From: Alphaproteobacteria bacterium
Lineage (GTDB): Bacteria; Pseudomonadota; Alphaproteobacteria; Caulobacterales; Aquidulcibacteraceae
Length of the DNA: 64,000 nt
Assembly (NCBI GenBank): GCA_018969015.1
Contig: JAGWZE010000017.1
Coordinates: 1-64,000, forward strand
Direction of reading: 5' to 3'
Position numbers and translations under genes: made by a program. Below, one piece after another: positions 20,462 to 31,364 of the stretch (the first letter of the stretch is position 1; the number at the start of each line of letters is the position of its first letter). A model generated the notes under the pieces. It saw only the letters and a program-made list of their open reading frames with translations. It ran no database searches and was not told where the DNA came from.

Positions 20462-21813
20462 GCGGCTTGTCTCCAGGCTTGGGCGATGAGCGCCTGCACT
20501 GTGGCTCCGACGACCTCGCCGACGATCAGCAAAGCCGGGCCGGTCGGGCGCGCACGCGACACGGCGGCGCCGAGCTCGGCGAGCGTCGTGCCCGTCACGG
20601 TTTGATCCGGACGCGTCCCATTCTCGACGATCAGCGCCGGCGTGCCCGGCGCGCGACCGGCCGCGATCAGGCGCGCGGCGAGCGCGTCCGCACGCGCCGC
20701 GCCCATATAGATCACGACGGTATGGTTGGGGCTCGCGAGCGCGCGCCAATCGAGATCGGGCTCCGCATCGCCGTCCGCGCCGCGCGCATCCTCGCGCGCA
20801 TGGCCGGTGACGAACGTGACGGCCTGCGCATGATCGCGATGCGTGAGCGGCGCGCCGACGGCCGCCGCGCACCCGAGCGCCGCCGTGATGCCCGGCACGA
20901 CGAACGCGTCGACACCGGCGGCCCGCAGCGCATCGAGCTCCTCGCCGCCGCGCCCGAACACGAACGGATCGCCGCCTTTCAGGCGCACCACGCGCTTGCC
21001 CGCGCGCGCCGCCTCGATCAGCAGCGCGCCGATCTCTTCCTGCGGCACGGCGTGATTGGCGCGCGCCTTGCCGACATAGAGACGGTCGGCGTCGCGCCGC
21101 GCCATGCCGAGAATGCGCGGATCGACGAGGCGGTCGTACACGATGAGATCGGCGTCCTGCAGCACGCGCAGCGCCTTCAGCGTCAAGAGCTCGGGATCGC
21201 CCGGCCCGGCGCCCACGATGTGCACCAGGCCCGCAGGCGCCGGCGCCGCGAGATCGACGAGCGCGGTCTCCACAGCGCCATCCAGATCGCCCGCTTGCGC
21301 GCGCGCCCCGGCGCGACCGCGCAGGATCCGCTCCCACGCCGCGCGCCGCGGCCCGACCTCGGGCCAGCGCGCCCGCACCGTGTCGCGAATGCGGCGCGCG
21401 AGTTCGCCGAGTGCGGCGATGCTCGCGGGAACGGCGGCCTCGATCGCGGCCCGCACGTCCCGCGCCAGGGTCGGCGCGACGCCGCCGCTCGCGATGGAGA
21501 TGACGATCTCGCCGCGATCGACGATCGCCGGAACGTGGAAATCCGAAAGATCGGGCCGGTCCACGACATTGACCGGGCGCCCCGCGGCTTTCGCCAGCGC
21601 GGCGCAGGCTTCGGCCTCGGCGGCGTCCTCGACCGCCACGATCACGAAAGCGGCGGCGGCGAGGTCCTCGGCGGAGGGACGCCCCGCCGTGACGCGGCGA
21701 AGCGTGGCGGGCGCGCCCTCGAACAGCGCCGCCTTCCGTGCGGCCAGAACGCCGTCGCCGACGATCATCACCGTGCGCCCTTCGAGCGGCCAGGACTGCG
21801 GGAAAACCTTCAT
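20458..21813 (-). CDS. cysG: Siroheme synthase, CysG-type fusion
   Basis: 451 residues. The N-terminal half (1-200) is the precorrin-2 dehydrogenase/ferrochelatase module with a Rossmann loop VGDGVLAARK. The C-terminal half is uroporphyrinogen-III methyltransferase with VHIVGAGPGDPELLTLKA, YDRLV, RLKGGDPFVFGRGGEE and VPGITAA, all canonical. It turns uroporphyrinogen III into siroheme for the CysI encoded two genes downstream. The start is the ATG at 21813 with GGAGG 10 bases upstream; an earlier in-frame start has no supporting site. First gene of the cysG-DUF2849-cysI-DUF934 operon, divergent from a LysR regulator. Confidence 0.93.
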   Translation of the reverse strand: MKVFPQSWPLEGRTVMIVGDGVLAARKAALFEGAPATLRRVTAGRPSAEDLAAAAFVIVAVEDAAEAEACAALAKAAGRPVNVVDRPDLSDFHVPAIVDRGEIVISIASGGVAPTLARDVRAAIEAAVPASIAALGELARRIRDTVRARWPEVGPRRAAWERILRGRAGARAQAGDLDGAVETALVDLAAPAPAGLVHIVGAGPGDPELLTLKALRVLQDADLIVYDRLVDPRILGMARRDADRLYVGKARANHAVPQEEIGALLIEAARAGKRVVRLKGGDPFVFGRGGEELDALRAAGVDAFVVPGITAALGCAAAVGAPLTHRDHAQAVTFVTGHAREDARGADGDAEPDLDWRALASPNHTVVIYMGAARADALAARLIAAGRAPGTPALIVENGTRPDQTVTGTTLAELGAAVSRARPTGPALLIVGEVVGATVQALIAQAWRQAA

Positions 21814-21951
21814 GCGCGAACCGCCTCCGGCGCGGAACGCCCCAAGCACCGGGGCGACCGCAGGCGCCCAGGTCTCCCCAGGGCCCAAAAGAGGGCCACC
21901 AAACCCGCCCTCGCGCGCGCGCACAAACGATGCTTTCTGCCCGGTCCGTGC

Positions 21952-21965
21952 AGTTTTGCTAAACT
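21952..21965. promoter_or_regulatory. Inverted repeat in the cysG-lysR divergent gap
   Basis: AGTTT-TGCT-AAACT is a perfect 5-bp inverted repeat with a 4-nt spacer, in the most AT-rich part of the 291-base gap between cysG and the LysR gene. Such short AT-rich dyads are typical LysR-type operators. The rest of the gap shows no gene. Confidence 0.35.
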
Positions 21966-22104
21966 CAGTGCGGGCTGGCCCCAGGCAAAAGGCGGACAGC
22001 CGTCCCCCCGGAGCCCTCCCATGAGCCGCCGCGCCCGGCGCCCGGAAATGCAGCTAATCTCAACGACCTTGCCGACGACGCTGAAGCGACCCTAAATAGC
22101 CGCG

Positions 22105-23073
22105 ATGTCCACTGACCGGCTCCCCCCGCTCTCGTCCCTGCGCGTGTTCGAAGCCGCGGCCCGCCTCGGCAGCTTCAGCAAGGCGGCCGACGAACTGTTC
22201 GTGACGCCCGGCGCCGTCAGCCAACAGATCCGCCTGCTCGAGGAGCATGTCGGCGCGCCCTTGTTCGTCCGCGAGGGCCGTCGCGTCAGCCTCACCGACC
22301 CCGGCCGCACGGCTTTGCCCCTGCTGCGCCAAGCGTTCGAGCTCATGGCCGAGGCCGCCCGCGTGATGCGCCAGCCCGCGCGCAAGGGCCGCGTCACGGT
22401 GTCCGTCGCGCCCTCGTTCGCGGCGAAATGGCTGATGCCGCGCCTCTTTGAGTTCAACGAGGCGCACCCGGACATCGACGTCTGGGTGTCGGCCGACATG
22501 GCGCCGGTCGATTTCGCCAATGCCGACGTCGATCTCGCCATCCGCTTCGGGCCAGGCGGCTATGCCGGGCTTCATGAAGAAAAACTGCTCAGTGAAGCCG
22601 TTCTTCCTGTCTGTTCACCCGTGCTGATGGAGGTCGCGCCGATCGGCCAGCCGGCCGACCTGCGCCACCACACGCTGCTGCACGACCTGGGCGGGGAGCG
22701 TGATCCCACCTGCCCCGACTGGTCCATGTGGCTCAAGGCGAACGGGGTCACCGACGTCGACGCCCATCGCGGCCCGCGCTTCAACCAGTCGAGCCTCGTC
22801 ATTGAGGCCGCCGTCGCCGGCCGCGGCGTCGCGCTGGCCAAGCGCACCATCGCCAGCGCCGACCTTTCCGCCGGCCGCCTCGTGGCCCCCTTCTCGGGGC
22901 CGGACGCGCCGGTGGGGTTCTCCTATTTCCTGGTCTGGCCCACGGGCCGCGAACTCTCCCCCGCCCAGGCCACCTTCGTGGAGTGGCTGCGCGATCAGGC
23001 ACGCGGCGCCGAGACGACCTTCACCCCGGGCGACGACGGCGAGGCGCCGGTCTTTGCGGGTCATTCGATTTGA
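22105..23073 (+). CDS. LysR-family transcriptional regulator, GcvA-like
   Basis: 322 residues: N-terminal winged helix-turn-helix (about 8-67; SLRVFEAAARLGSFSKAADELFVTPGAVSQQIRLLEE) and a LysR substrate-binding domain (about 95-300). The start PPLSSLRVFEAAARLGSF and VTPGAVSQQIRLLEEHVGAPLFVR is the pattern of the GcvA/AmpR subgroup, not CysB. It is nevertheless transcribed divergently from the cysG-cysI operon, the usual arrangement of a LysR regulator and its target, so control of sulfur genes is a reasonable guess. No glycine-cleavage genes are nearby. The effector is unknown. Confidence 0.9.
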   Translation: MSTDRLPPLSSLRVFEAAARLGSFSKAADELFVTPGAVSQQIRLLEEHVGAPLFVREGRRVSLTDPGRTALPLLRQAFELMAEAARVMRQPARKGRVTVSVAPSFAAKWLMPRLFEFNEAHPDIDVWVSADMAPVDFANADVDLAIRFGPGGYAGLHEEKLLSEAVLPVCSPVLMEVAPIGQPADLRHHTLLHDLGGERDPTCPDWSMWLKANGVTDVDAHRGPRFNQSSLVIEAAVAGRGVALAKRTIASADLSAGRLVAPFSGPDAPVGFSYFLVWPTGRELSPAQATFVEWLRDQARGAETTFTPGDDGEAPVFAGHSI

Positions 23074-23131
23074 GACCGGTCCGAGTGTGGACGTAGGGCG
23101 TTCCGAAAGCGCTGTCGCTACGGCACGAGCT

Positions 23132-23629
23132 TCACCACACGCGCCCCTGTGAGCGCACGGCTCGCCACAGCCCGATCGCTGCCCCACTGCCCAAAAAGCC
23201 GGCCAACCAGACTGCGATGCCGCCCCATTGCAAGGCGCGACCATCCACACTCCAAACAAGAAGCGCCACGAGCGCGACAAGAAACGGGGCCGCGGTGACC
23301 AGGGCCCATCGCGTCGACCAGACCAGACGGCCATCAGGGACGTCACGGAAGAACACGGTCGATCCGCGCAACCGGACCTCCAGCGTCACCCCCGCATACA
23401 GCCAGACGATGAAGCACGGGACCAACACGACGAGCGTGGAGAAGCCGAAATGCGGCCACGCGACGCCGCATCCCAGGCTCACGGCGAGGGTCGCCCACAA
23501 GACCGCCACAAGCGGATTCCGGAGGGACAGTGTCCGGTCGTATTGCGCGTCGATGAGAACGACTTCGTCTTCAGGCTGAAGCGAAGCCTGCGTCGCACGC
23601 CGAGGGTCCAGAACGATGAAGTTGGCCAT
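23132..23629 (-). CDS. Unrecognised small integral membrane protein
   Basis: 165 residues with four predicted membrane segments in two pairs (about residues 40-58, 62-82, 110-128, 134-155). After a soluble N-terminal region, a polar loop near residues 86-108 (RLRGSTVFFRDVPDGRLVW) separates the two pairs, suggesting a short beta-hairpin or PH-like fold between the TM pairs. No family recognised. It stands alone between the LysR gene (tail to tail) and cysteine synthase. Codon use looks less GC-biased than its neighbours, which may mean recent acquisition or low expression. Confidence 0.6.
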   Translation of the reverse strand: MANFIVLDPRRATQASLQPEDEVVLIDAQYDRTLSLRNPLVAVLWATLAVSLGCGVAWPHFGFSTLVVLVPCFIVWLYAGVTLEVRLRGSTVFFRDVPDGRLVWSTRWALVTAAPFLVALVALLVWSVDGRALQWGGIAVWLAGFLGSGAAIGLWRAVRSQGRVW

Positions 23630-23738
23630 GGATCGTTCAGCGCATTGCCCATGACGGCTCTCAGGAAAAGCCGCTCGCCATTTTCCGCCGAACCAGCGCT
23701 TCAGGAACTCAAAACTCCGTCACCGTCGCCCAGATCGA

Positions 23739-24737
23739 TCACATCCACCCCGGCGCCGGCAGCCCTTTGCTGCGCAGGAACTCCGGATTGTAGAGCTTGC
23801 TCGCGTAGCGATTGCCGTAGTCGCAGAGGATCGTGACGATCGTTTTGCCGGGCCCCAGCGTCTTGGCGAGGCGCATCGCGCCGAGCACGTTCACGCCGGC
23901 CGAACCGCCGAGGCACAGCCCTTCCTGCGTCACGAGATCGAACAGGATCGGCAGGAATTCCGCGTCCTCGATGCGATAGGCCTCGTCGACGGGCGCGCCT
24001 TCCAGATTGCCGGTGATGCGGCTCTGGCCGATGCCCTCGGTGATCGAGGAGCCCTCGGCCTTCAGCTCGCCATGCGCATAGTATTCGTAGAGCGACGCGC
24101 CGGCTGGATCGGCGATGCCGATCACCACGTCTTTGCGCCGCTCCTTCAGCGCAAGGCCCACGCCCGCGAGCGTCCCGCCCGTGCCGACGGCGCAGATGAA
24201 GCCGTCCACCTTGCCGCCGGTCTGCGCCCAGATCTCCGGGCCGGTCGTTTCGTAGTGGCCCATACGGTTGGCCTGGTTGTCGAACTGGTTGGCCCAGATC
24301 GCGCCGTTCGGCTCCTTCGCCGCATACTCTTCCGCGAGCCGGCGCGAGGTGTGGACGTAGTGCGCCGGGTTCGCATAGGGCACGGCGTCGACCTCGACGA
24401 GTTCGGCGCCGAGCAGGCGGATCGCGTCCTTCTTTTCCTGCGATTGCGTGCGCGGGATCACGATCACCGTGCGATAGCCGAGCGCGTTGCCGACGAGCGC
24501 GAGCCCGATGCCCGTGTTGCCCGCCGTGCCTTCCACGATCACGCCGCCCGGCCGCAAGAGGCCGCGGCGCTCGGCGTCGCGCACGATCGAGAGCGCCGCG
24601 CGGTCCTTCACCGATTGGCCGGGATTGAGGAACTCGGCCTTGCCATAGATCTCGCAGCCGGTCTCCTCCGACGCCCGCTTGAGGCGGATGAGCGGCGTGT
24701 TGCCGATGGCGTCGATCACGGAAGCGAAACGCGACAT
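23739..24737 (-). CDS. cysK: Cysteine synthase A (O-acetylserine sulfhydrylase)
   Basis: 332 residues of the PLP fold-type II family. The PLP lysine is Lys44 in NPGQSVKDRAA. The substrate loop appears as GTAGNTG and the phosphate-binding loop as AVGTGGTLAGVG. It condenses O-acetylserine with sulfide, the product of the CysI encoded 4 kb away, giving cysteine. A cystathionine beta-synthase reading is unlikely because no CBS or heme domain is present. The ATG has AGGA a few bases upstream. The beta-galactosidase gene lies 44 bases upstream on the same strand; co-transcription is possible but functionally odd. Confidence 0.9.
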   Translation of the reverse strand: MSRFASVIDAIGNTPLIRLKRASEETGCEIYGKAEFLNPGQSVKDRAALSIVRDAERRGLLRPGGVIVEGTAGNTGIGLALVGNALGYRTVIVIPRTQSQEKKDAIRLLGAELVEVDAVPYANPAHYVHTSRRLAEEYAAKEPNGAIWANQFDNQANRMGHYETTGPEIWAQTGGKVDGFICAVGTGGTLAGVGLALKERRKDVVIGIADPAGASLYEYYAHGELKAEGSSITEGIGQSRITGNLEGAPVDEAYRIEDAEFLPILFDLVTQEGLCLGGSAGVNVLGAMRLAKTLGPGKTIVTILCDYGNRYASKLYNPEFLRSKGLPAPGWM

Positions 24738-24781
24738 GGACGAATCCTGGAAGCTGAAGGCGGCGCCAGACTAGCGGAGCC

Positions 24782-26728
<1,947 letters not shown>

Positions 26729-26744
26729 CACGTCCTCCCGCGCT

Positions 26745-26777
26745 CCCCGATCTGGCGTCCCCCCGATCTGGCGCCAG
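26745..26777. promoter_or_regulatory. Direct repeat and palindrome in the galactosidase-galK gap
   Basis: Two perfect 13-bp copies of CCCCGATCTGGCG start at 26745 and 26761 (16-bp period). The second copy runs into the 10-bp palindrome CTGGCGCCAG (26768-26777). The site sits in the 75-base gap between two divergent galactose genes and is a good candidate for a shared regulator site; no regulator gene is adjacent. Confidence 0.45.
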
Positions 26778-26803
26778 GGGAGCGGCCTCCTTATGCTCGG
26801 CCG

Positions 26804-27964
26804 ATGGCTCACGCCCCGACCACTCCGCCGCGCGTCGATCCCGCGCGCCTTGCCGCCGCGTTCCGCGCCCGCTTCGGCCTCACGCCCCGCATCGCGCGCG
26901 CGCCGGGCCGCGTCAACCTGATCGGCGAACACACCGACTATAATGGCGGCCTCGTGCTCCCCGCCGCGATCGACCGGGCCTGCTACGTGGCGGTCGCCCG
27001 GGTCGAGACCGAGCCGGCCGATGAAGCGATCGGCGCTTTCGCATTCCATCTCGCCGCCCCCGATCTCGATGCGGATCTGCGCCTGCCGGTCATCGACCTC
27101 CACCAGGGGCCGCTTTGGGCCCGGTACCTGGCTGCGCCGGCGGCCATCCTCGGCATGACAAGGCCCGTGCCCAGCTTGGCGATCATGGCGCAAGGCGAAG
27201 TCCCGATGGGCATGGGCATGAGTTCGTCCGCGGCGCTGTTGGTGGCGGGGGCGCTCGCTGTCGCTGACGTCGCCGGCGTGAAGCTAACTCCCTTCGAGGT
27301 GGCGACGCTCGCGCAGCGCGGCGAACGCGAGATCGTTGGAACGCCCTGCGGGCTGATGGACCAGTTCGCTTCGACGCACGGCGCCCGCGGATGCGCGGTG
27401 CTGCTCGATTGCGCATCCTTCGAGTGGCGAACCGTGCCGGCGCCTTCGACGGCGGCGATCGTCGTCTTCGAGTCCGGCGTGCGCCACAAACTCGCTGAGG
27501 GCGGCTACGCAAAGCGCCGTTCGGAGTGTGCGCGCGCAGCCCGGGCCACCGGCGTGATGCTGCTCTGCGAGGCGGATGCGGCCGCGTTGCCCGATCTCGC
27601 GAAAGACCCCGTCCTCCAGCGCCGCGCCCGCCACGTGTGGAGCGAGACGGCGCGCGTGCGCGAGGCCGTCGCCGCGCTCGAAGGCGGCGACCTTCGAACG
27701 CTCGGCGCGCTGATGACCGCCTCTCATGCGAGCCTGCGCGATGATTTCGAGGTCACCTGTGCGGAAACCGATGCGCTGGCCGACCTCGCCCAATCAACGC
27801 CGGGCGTCTACGGCGCGCGCCAGATGGGGGGCGGCTTCGGCGGCGGCGTCATCGCCCTCGTCGCCGCCGACGCCGTCGACGACGTGATCGCCAAGGTGAC
27901 CGCGCGCACCGGCCTTCCGGCGGTGGTCTGCACGCCCTCGGACGGCGCGGAGATCCTGGCATGA
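26804..27964 (+). CDS. galK: Galactokinase
   Basis: 386 residues of the GHMP kinase family: substrate signature GRVNLIGEHTDYNGG near residue 35, phosphate-binding motif PMGMGMSSSAALL, catalytic Asp in CGLMDQFAS, and third GHMP motif MGGGFGGGV near the C-terminus. It phosphorylates galactose to galactose-1-phosphate in the cytoplasm. The start is the ATG at 26804, since the family homology begins within about 20 residues. No strong ribosome-binding site is seen close by. The stop overlaps the galT start by 4 bases (ATGA). Confidence 0.93.
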   Translation: MAHAPTTPPRVDPARLAAAFRARFGLTPRIARAPGRVNLIGEHTDYNGGLVLPAAIDRACYVAVARVETEPADEAIGAFAFHLAAPDLDADLRLPVIDLHQGPLWARYLAAPAAILGMTRPVPSLAIMAQGEVPMGMGMSSSAALLVAGALAVADVAGVKLTPFEVATLAQRGEREIVGTPCGLMDQFASTHGARGCAVLLDCASFEWRTVPAPSTAAIVVFESGVRHKLAEGGYAKRRSECARAARATGVMLLCEADAAALPDLAKDPVLQRRARHVWSETARVREAVAALEGGDLRTLGALMTASHASLRDDFEVTCAETDALADLAQSTPGVYGARQMGGGFGGGVIALVAADAVDDVIAKVTARTGLPAVVCTPSDGAEILA

Positions 27965-28962
27965 CGCTCGGCTCGCATCGCCGCCGCAATCTCCTCACCG
28001 GCGCGTGGGTGCTGGTCTCGCCGCACCGCATGGCGCGCCCCTGGCTCGGCGAATCCACGCCGCCCGCCGCCGCGCCGGCGCTGGCGCACGACCCCGCCTG
28101 CACGCTGTGCGCCGGCGTCACCCGCGCGAGCGGCATCGCCAACCCGGCCTATGACGGCGTCTACGTCTTCGACAACGACTTCCCCGCACTCTCCCCGGGC
28201 GATGCGCCGGGGTCGGACGATCTCTTCGAGACCGCGCCCGCCAATGGCGTGTGCCGCGTCATCTGCTACGGGCCCGACCACGGCCGCCACCTTGCGCGCA
28301 TGCCGCACGCCGACATCGAAGCCGTCGTCGCCTGCTGGGCCACGGAAACGCGCGCGCTGTTCGCACGCCCCGGGATCGCGGCGGTGACGATCTTCGAGAA
28401 CCGCGGCGCCATGATGGGCGCGAGCAATCCGCACCCCCACGGCCAGATCTGGGCGACGGACTGGGTCCCCGACGAACTGGCGAAGGAATGCGCCGCCCAG
28501 CGCGCCCATGCCGATTGCACCGGCCGCCCGTTGCTGCTGGACGTGCTCGCCCGCGAACGCGCGGAAGGCGCTCGCCTCGTCGTCGAAGGCGCCCACTTCA
28601 CCGCGCTCGTGCCCTTCTGGGCGACGTGGCCGTTCGAGACGCTGATCCTGCCGCACCGCGCCGTGGCGCGCCTCGACGCGCTCGACGCCGCCGAGCGCGC
28701 CGATCTCGCGGACGTGCTGCGCCGGCTCGTCGCGCGCTACGACGCGCTCTTCGCAGCGCCATTCCCCTACTCGTTCGGCTTCCACCAGGCGCCGGCCGGC
28801 GCGGCGGAGGGCTTCGTGCTGCACGCCCACGTCTACCCGCCGCTGCTGCGCTCGGCGTCGGTGCGCAAGCACATGGTCGGCTTCGAAATGCTCGGCGAGC
28901 CGCAGCGGGACCTCACGCCCGAGGCCGCCGCCGCCCGCCTGCGGGACCTGCCGGAGGCCTAG
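27961..28962 (+). CDS. galT: Galactose-1-phosphate uridylyltransferase
   Basis: 333 residues. The catalytic motif HPHGQ is at 158-162, with nucleophile His160; zinc ligands are Cys47 and Cys50 (CTLC), with His110 probably the next ligand. It exchanges UMP between UDP-glucose and galactose-1-phosphate. It overlaps galK by 4 bases. GalE, needed to complete the Leloir pathway, is not in the window. Length is close to the usual 345 residues. Confidence 0.93.
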   Translation: MTLGSHRRRNLLTGAWVLVSPHRMARPWLGESTPPAAAPALAHDPACTLCAGVTRASGIANPAYDGVYVFDNDFPALSPGDAPGSDDLFETAPANGVCRVICYGPDHGRHLARMPHADIEAVVACWATETRALFARPGIAAVTIFENRGAMMGASNPHPHGQIWATDWVPDELAKECAAQRAHADCTGRPLLLDVLARERAEGARLVVEGAHFTALVPFWATWPFETLILPHRAVARLDALDAAERADLADVLRRLVARYDALFAAPFPYSFGFHQAPAGAAEGFVLHAHVYPPLLRSASVRKHMVGFEMLGEPQRDLTPEAAAARLRDLPEA

Positions 28963-28990
28963 GCGAAGGCCGCCATTCCCTCCCCCCGCC

Positions 28991-29139
28991 CGTCATTCCG
29001 GGGCGGCCGAAGGCCGAACCCGGAACCCAGGACCGTGCGGACTCGGGGGAAAACGGGTGGCAGGGCTTCGGCCATTTCCGCGTGCGGGCCCGATCGCCTG
29101 GGCTCCGGGTTCGCGCGGTCCGCGCGCCCCGGAATGACG
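28991..29139. repeat. Intergenic inverted-repeat element (CGTCATTCCGGGG type)
   Basis: A 149-bp element bounded by CGTCATTCCGGGG (left) and CCCCGGAATGACG (right), with a second inner inverted pair (GAACCCGGAACCCAGG / CCTGGGCTCCGGGTTC). It fills most of the 259-base gap after galT. Similar in layout to the three CCGTCATCCTCGG elements elsewhere in the window. Confidence 0.75.
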
Positions 29140-29162
29140 CAGGTGCGGTCTCGCGGCGGCAG

Positions 29163-29188
29163 GAAACACGTCCGACGAACGGGGCGTT
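29163..29188 (+). promoter_or_regulatory. Weak EcfG-like promoter before the aldo-keto reductase
   Basis: GAAAC-N17-CGTT (29163-29167, 29185-29188) differs from the EcfG consensus at one -35 position and lies 33 bases before the ATG. This is weaker than the other EcfG candidates. Confidence 0.25.
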
Positions 29189-29221
29189 GCGTCCATGGCC
29201 CGGCCGTCGCACAAGGCGTAC

Positions 29222-30127
29222 ATGACACACCTCACCCTCGACCCCGCCCCGGTAACGGCCGGGTCCCTCGCCCTCTCCCGCCTCGGCTGGGGCATGTGGC
29301 GGCTCCGCGGCGGCGACGCCAAGGCCGCGCTTCGCCTCGCCGAAACCGCCCTCGAGGCGGGCCTTACCCTGTTCGACACCGCCGACATCTACGGACCTGA
29401 CAATGGCGAGCCGTTCGGCGCGGCCGAAGCGCTGTTCGGCGAAGCCCTCGCCGCCGCGCCCGGCCTGCGCGGGCGCATCACGCTCGCCTCCAAGGGCGGC
29501 ATCGTCATGGGCGTGCCCTACGATTCCAGCGCCGCCTATCTCGTCGCCGCCTGCGAAGCCTCCCTGCGCCGGCTTCGGACGGACGTGATCGACCTCTACC
29601 AAATCCACCGTCCGGACCTTCTGGCCCATCCGGCCGAGGTCGCCGCCGCGCTCGATCGCCTGCGCCGGGACGGCAAGATCCGCGAAGCCGGCGTTTCGAA
29701 CCACACCGCCGCCCAGACGGCCGCGCTCGAAGCGCATCTGCCCTTCCCGCTCGCCAGCGTGCAGCCGGAATTCTCCGCGCTCGCCATCGACGCCCTGGAG
29801 GACGGCGTGCTCGATCACGCGATGGCGCGCCGCCTCGCCGTGCTCGCCTGGTCGCCGCTCGCGCAGGGCCGCCTCGCCGATGCGCCCAAGGACGAGCGCA
29901 GCGCGCGCGTCATCGCCGCGCTCGACGCGATCGCCGCCGCACAAGGCGCAACGCGCACCGCCGTCGCGCTCGCCTTCGTGCTCGCCCACCCGAGCCGCCC
30001 CGTCGCGCTCGTCGGCAGCCAGACGCCGGCGCGCCTCGCGGAAGCGACCGCCGCGCTGAACGTGAAGCTCACGCGTGCCGACTGGTACGCCATCCTCGTC
30101 GCCGCGCGCGGCGCCCCCATGCCCTGA
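29222..30127 (+). CDS. Aldo-keto reductase family oxidoreductase
   Basis: 301 residues of an NADPH-dependent TIM-barrel AKR. The catalytic tetrad is visible as Asp and Tyr in FDTADIYGPDNGE, Lys in LASKGG and His in LYQIHRPD. The C-terminal cofactor segment is VGSQTPARLAEA. It resembles the YdhF group of AKRs. The substrate is unknown. The start at 29222 begins right before the conserved LALSRLGWGMWRL; an in-frame ATG nine codons earlier is possible. The gene is followed after 17 bases by a flavin monooxygenase on the same strand, so the two may form a small operon for detoxification or catabolism. Confidence 0.85.
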   Translation: MTHLTLDPAPVTAGSLALSRLGWGMWRLRGGDAKAALRLAETALEAGLTLFDTADIYGPDNGEPFGAAEALFGEALAAAPGLRGRITLASKGGIVMGVPYDSSAAYLVAACEASLRRLRTDVIDLYQIHRPDLLAHPAEVAAALDRLRRDGKIREAGVSNHTAAQTAALEAHLPFPLASVQPEFSALAIDALEDGVLDHAMARRLAVLAWSPLAQGRLADAPKDERSARVIAALDAIAAAQGATRTAVALAFVLAHPSRPVALVGSQTPARLAEATAALNVKLTRADWYAILVAARGAPMP

Positions 30128-30144
30128 TCGCCGGAGCCTCCGCC

Positions 30145-31212
30145 ATGTCCGCCAAACCCGAAATCAGCTGGTTTTCCGCGCTCTGCGACGACGACTACGA
30201 GTTCCTCGGCCAACCCGAGCCGCAGCTTCTGTCGAGCTTCGAGCACTGCAAAACGATCGCGCTCACGGCCGAAGAGCTGGGCTACGACAACCTGCTGTTG
30301 CCGTCCGGCTACCAGCTCGGGATCGACAACGTGGCGTTCGCCGCCGGCATCGCGCCGCTGATCCGCCGGCTGCGCCTGCTGCTCGCGATCCGCGTGGGCG
30401 AGATGTGGCCGGCGCAGATCGTGCGCCAGCTCGCGACGATCGACCAGATGCTTGGCGGCCGCCTGACCGTGAACATCATCTCGAGCGAGATGCCCGGCGA
30501 GACGCTCGCTTCCGCGCCGCGCTATGCCCGCACGGTCGAGCTGATGAAAATCCTCAAGACCCTGCTCAATGGCCAGCCGCTCGATTGGCAGGGCGAGTTC
30601 TACAAGTTCAAGGTCGATCCGCCGCGCATCAAGACCGTCTCGGGCAAGTGTCCGCCGCTCTATTTCGGCGGTCTTTCGGACGATGCGCGCGAAGCCGCCG
30701 CCGAAGCCTGCGACGTCTATCTGATGTGGCCGGACACCATGCCGGCCATCAAGCAGGTGATGGACGACATGACGGCCCGCGCCGCCAAGCGCGGCCGGAA
30801 ACTTAAGTTCGGCTACCGCGTGCACGTCGTCGTCCGCGAGACCGAGGCCGAGGCCCGCGCCGCCGCCGATCGCCTGCTCTCCAGGCTCGACGCCGACACG
30901 GGCGCGGCGATCCGCGCGAAGTCGCTCGACGCCACCTCCGTCGGCGTGCGCCGCCAGGCCGAACTGCGCGAAGCCGCCGCCGGTGACGGCTACGTGGAGG
31001 ACAATCTGTGGACGGGCATCGGCCGTGCCCGCTCCGGCTGCGGCGCCGCCATCGTCGGCGATCCCGATCAGGTGCGCGCCAAGATCGAAGCCTACCGCGC
31101 CATGGGCCTGGAGGCCTTCATCCTGTCCGGCTACCCGCATGCGCGCGAGGCGGACCTGTTCGGCCGCTACGTGCTCCCGCATCTCGAGCACGGCCCCCTT
31201 TCGCTCGACTGA
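30145..31212 (+). CDS. LLM-class flavin monooxygenase, alkanesulfonate monooxygenase-like
   Basis: 355 residues of the luciferase-like FMNH2-dependent monooxygenase family, closest in pattern to SsuD: EISWFSALCDDDYEFLG at the start, a GGRLTVNIISSEMPGE segment, the QGEFYKFK motif and PPLYFGGLSDDARE. It would need a separate flavin reductase, which is not adjacent. In SsuD these enzymes release sulfite from alkanesulfonates, which would feed the CysI in this window, but no ssuABC transport genes are present. The substrate assignment is therefore tentative. Cytoplasmic. Confidence 0.8.
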   Translation: MSAKPEISWFSALCDDDYEFLGQPEPQLLSSFEHCKTIALTAEELGYDNLLLPSGYQLGIDNVAFAAGIAPLIRRLRLLLAIRVGEMWPAQIVRQLATIDQMLGGRLTVNIISSEMPGETLASAPRYARTVELMKILKTLLNGQPLDWQGEFYKFKVDPPRIKTVSGKCPPLYFGGLSDDAREAAAEACDVYLMWPDTMPAIKQVMDDMTARAAKRGRKLKFGYRVHVVVRETEAEARAAADRLLSRLDADTGAAIRAKSLDATSVGVRRQAELREAAAGDGYVEDNLWTGIGRARSGCGAAIVGDPDQVRAKIEAYRAMGLEAFILSGYPHAREADLFGRYVLPHLEHGPLSLD

Positions 31213-31277
31213 GCCCAAGGCGCGCAAGGCTGGCCGGCACGTGCGACCTAAGGCGCATGCGATCCGCATAATGTAAC

Positions 31278-31303
31278 GGAATACACGCGGCGGGAGAATC
31301 GTT
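31278..31303 (+). promoter_or_regulatory. Near-consensus EcfG promoter before the secreted charged protein
   Basis: GGAAT (31278-31282), 17-base spacer, CGTT (31300-31303): one mismatch to the EcfG consensus GGAAC-N16/17-CGTT. It is located 61 bases before the ATG at 31365, in an otherwise empty gap. Confidence 0.5.
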
Positions 31304-31364
31304 GTTTGGGCGAACCGGGTAGACTGCACGGATCGGCGGCCTGCCCCGTCCAGGGGACAACGTG

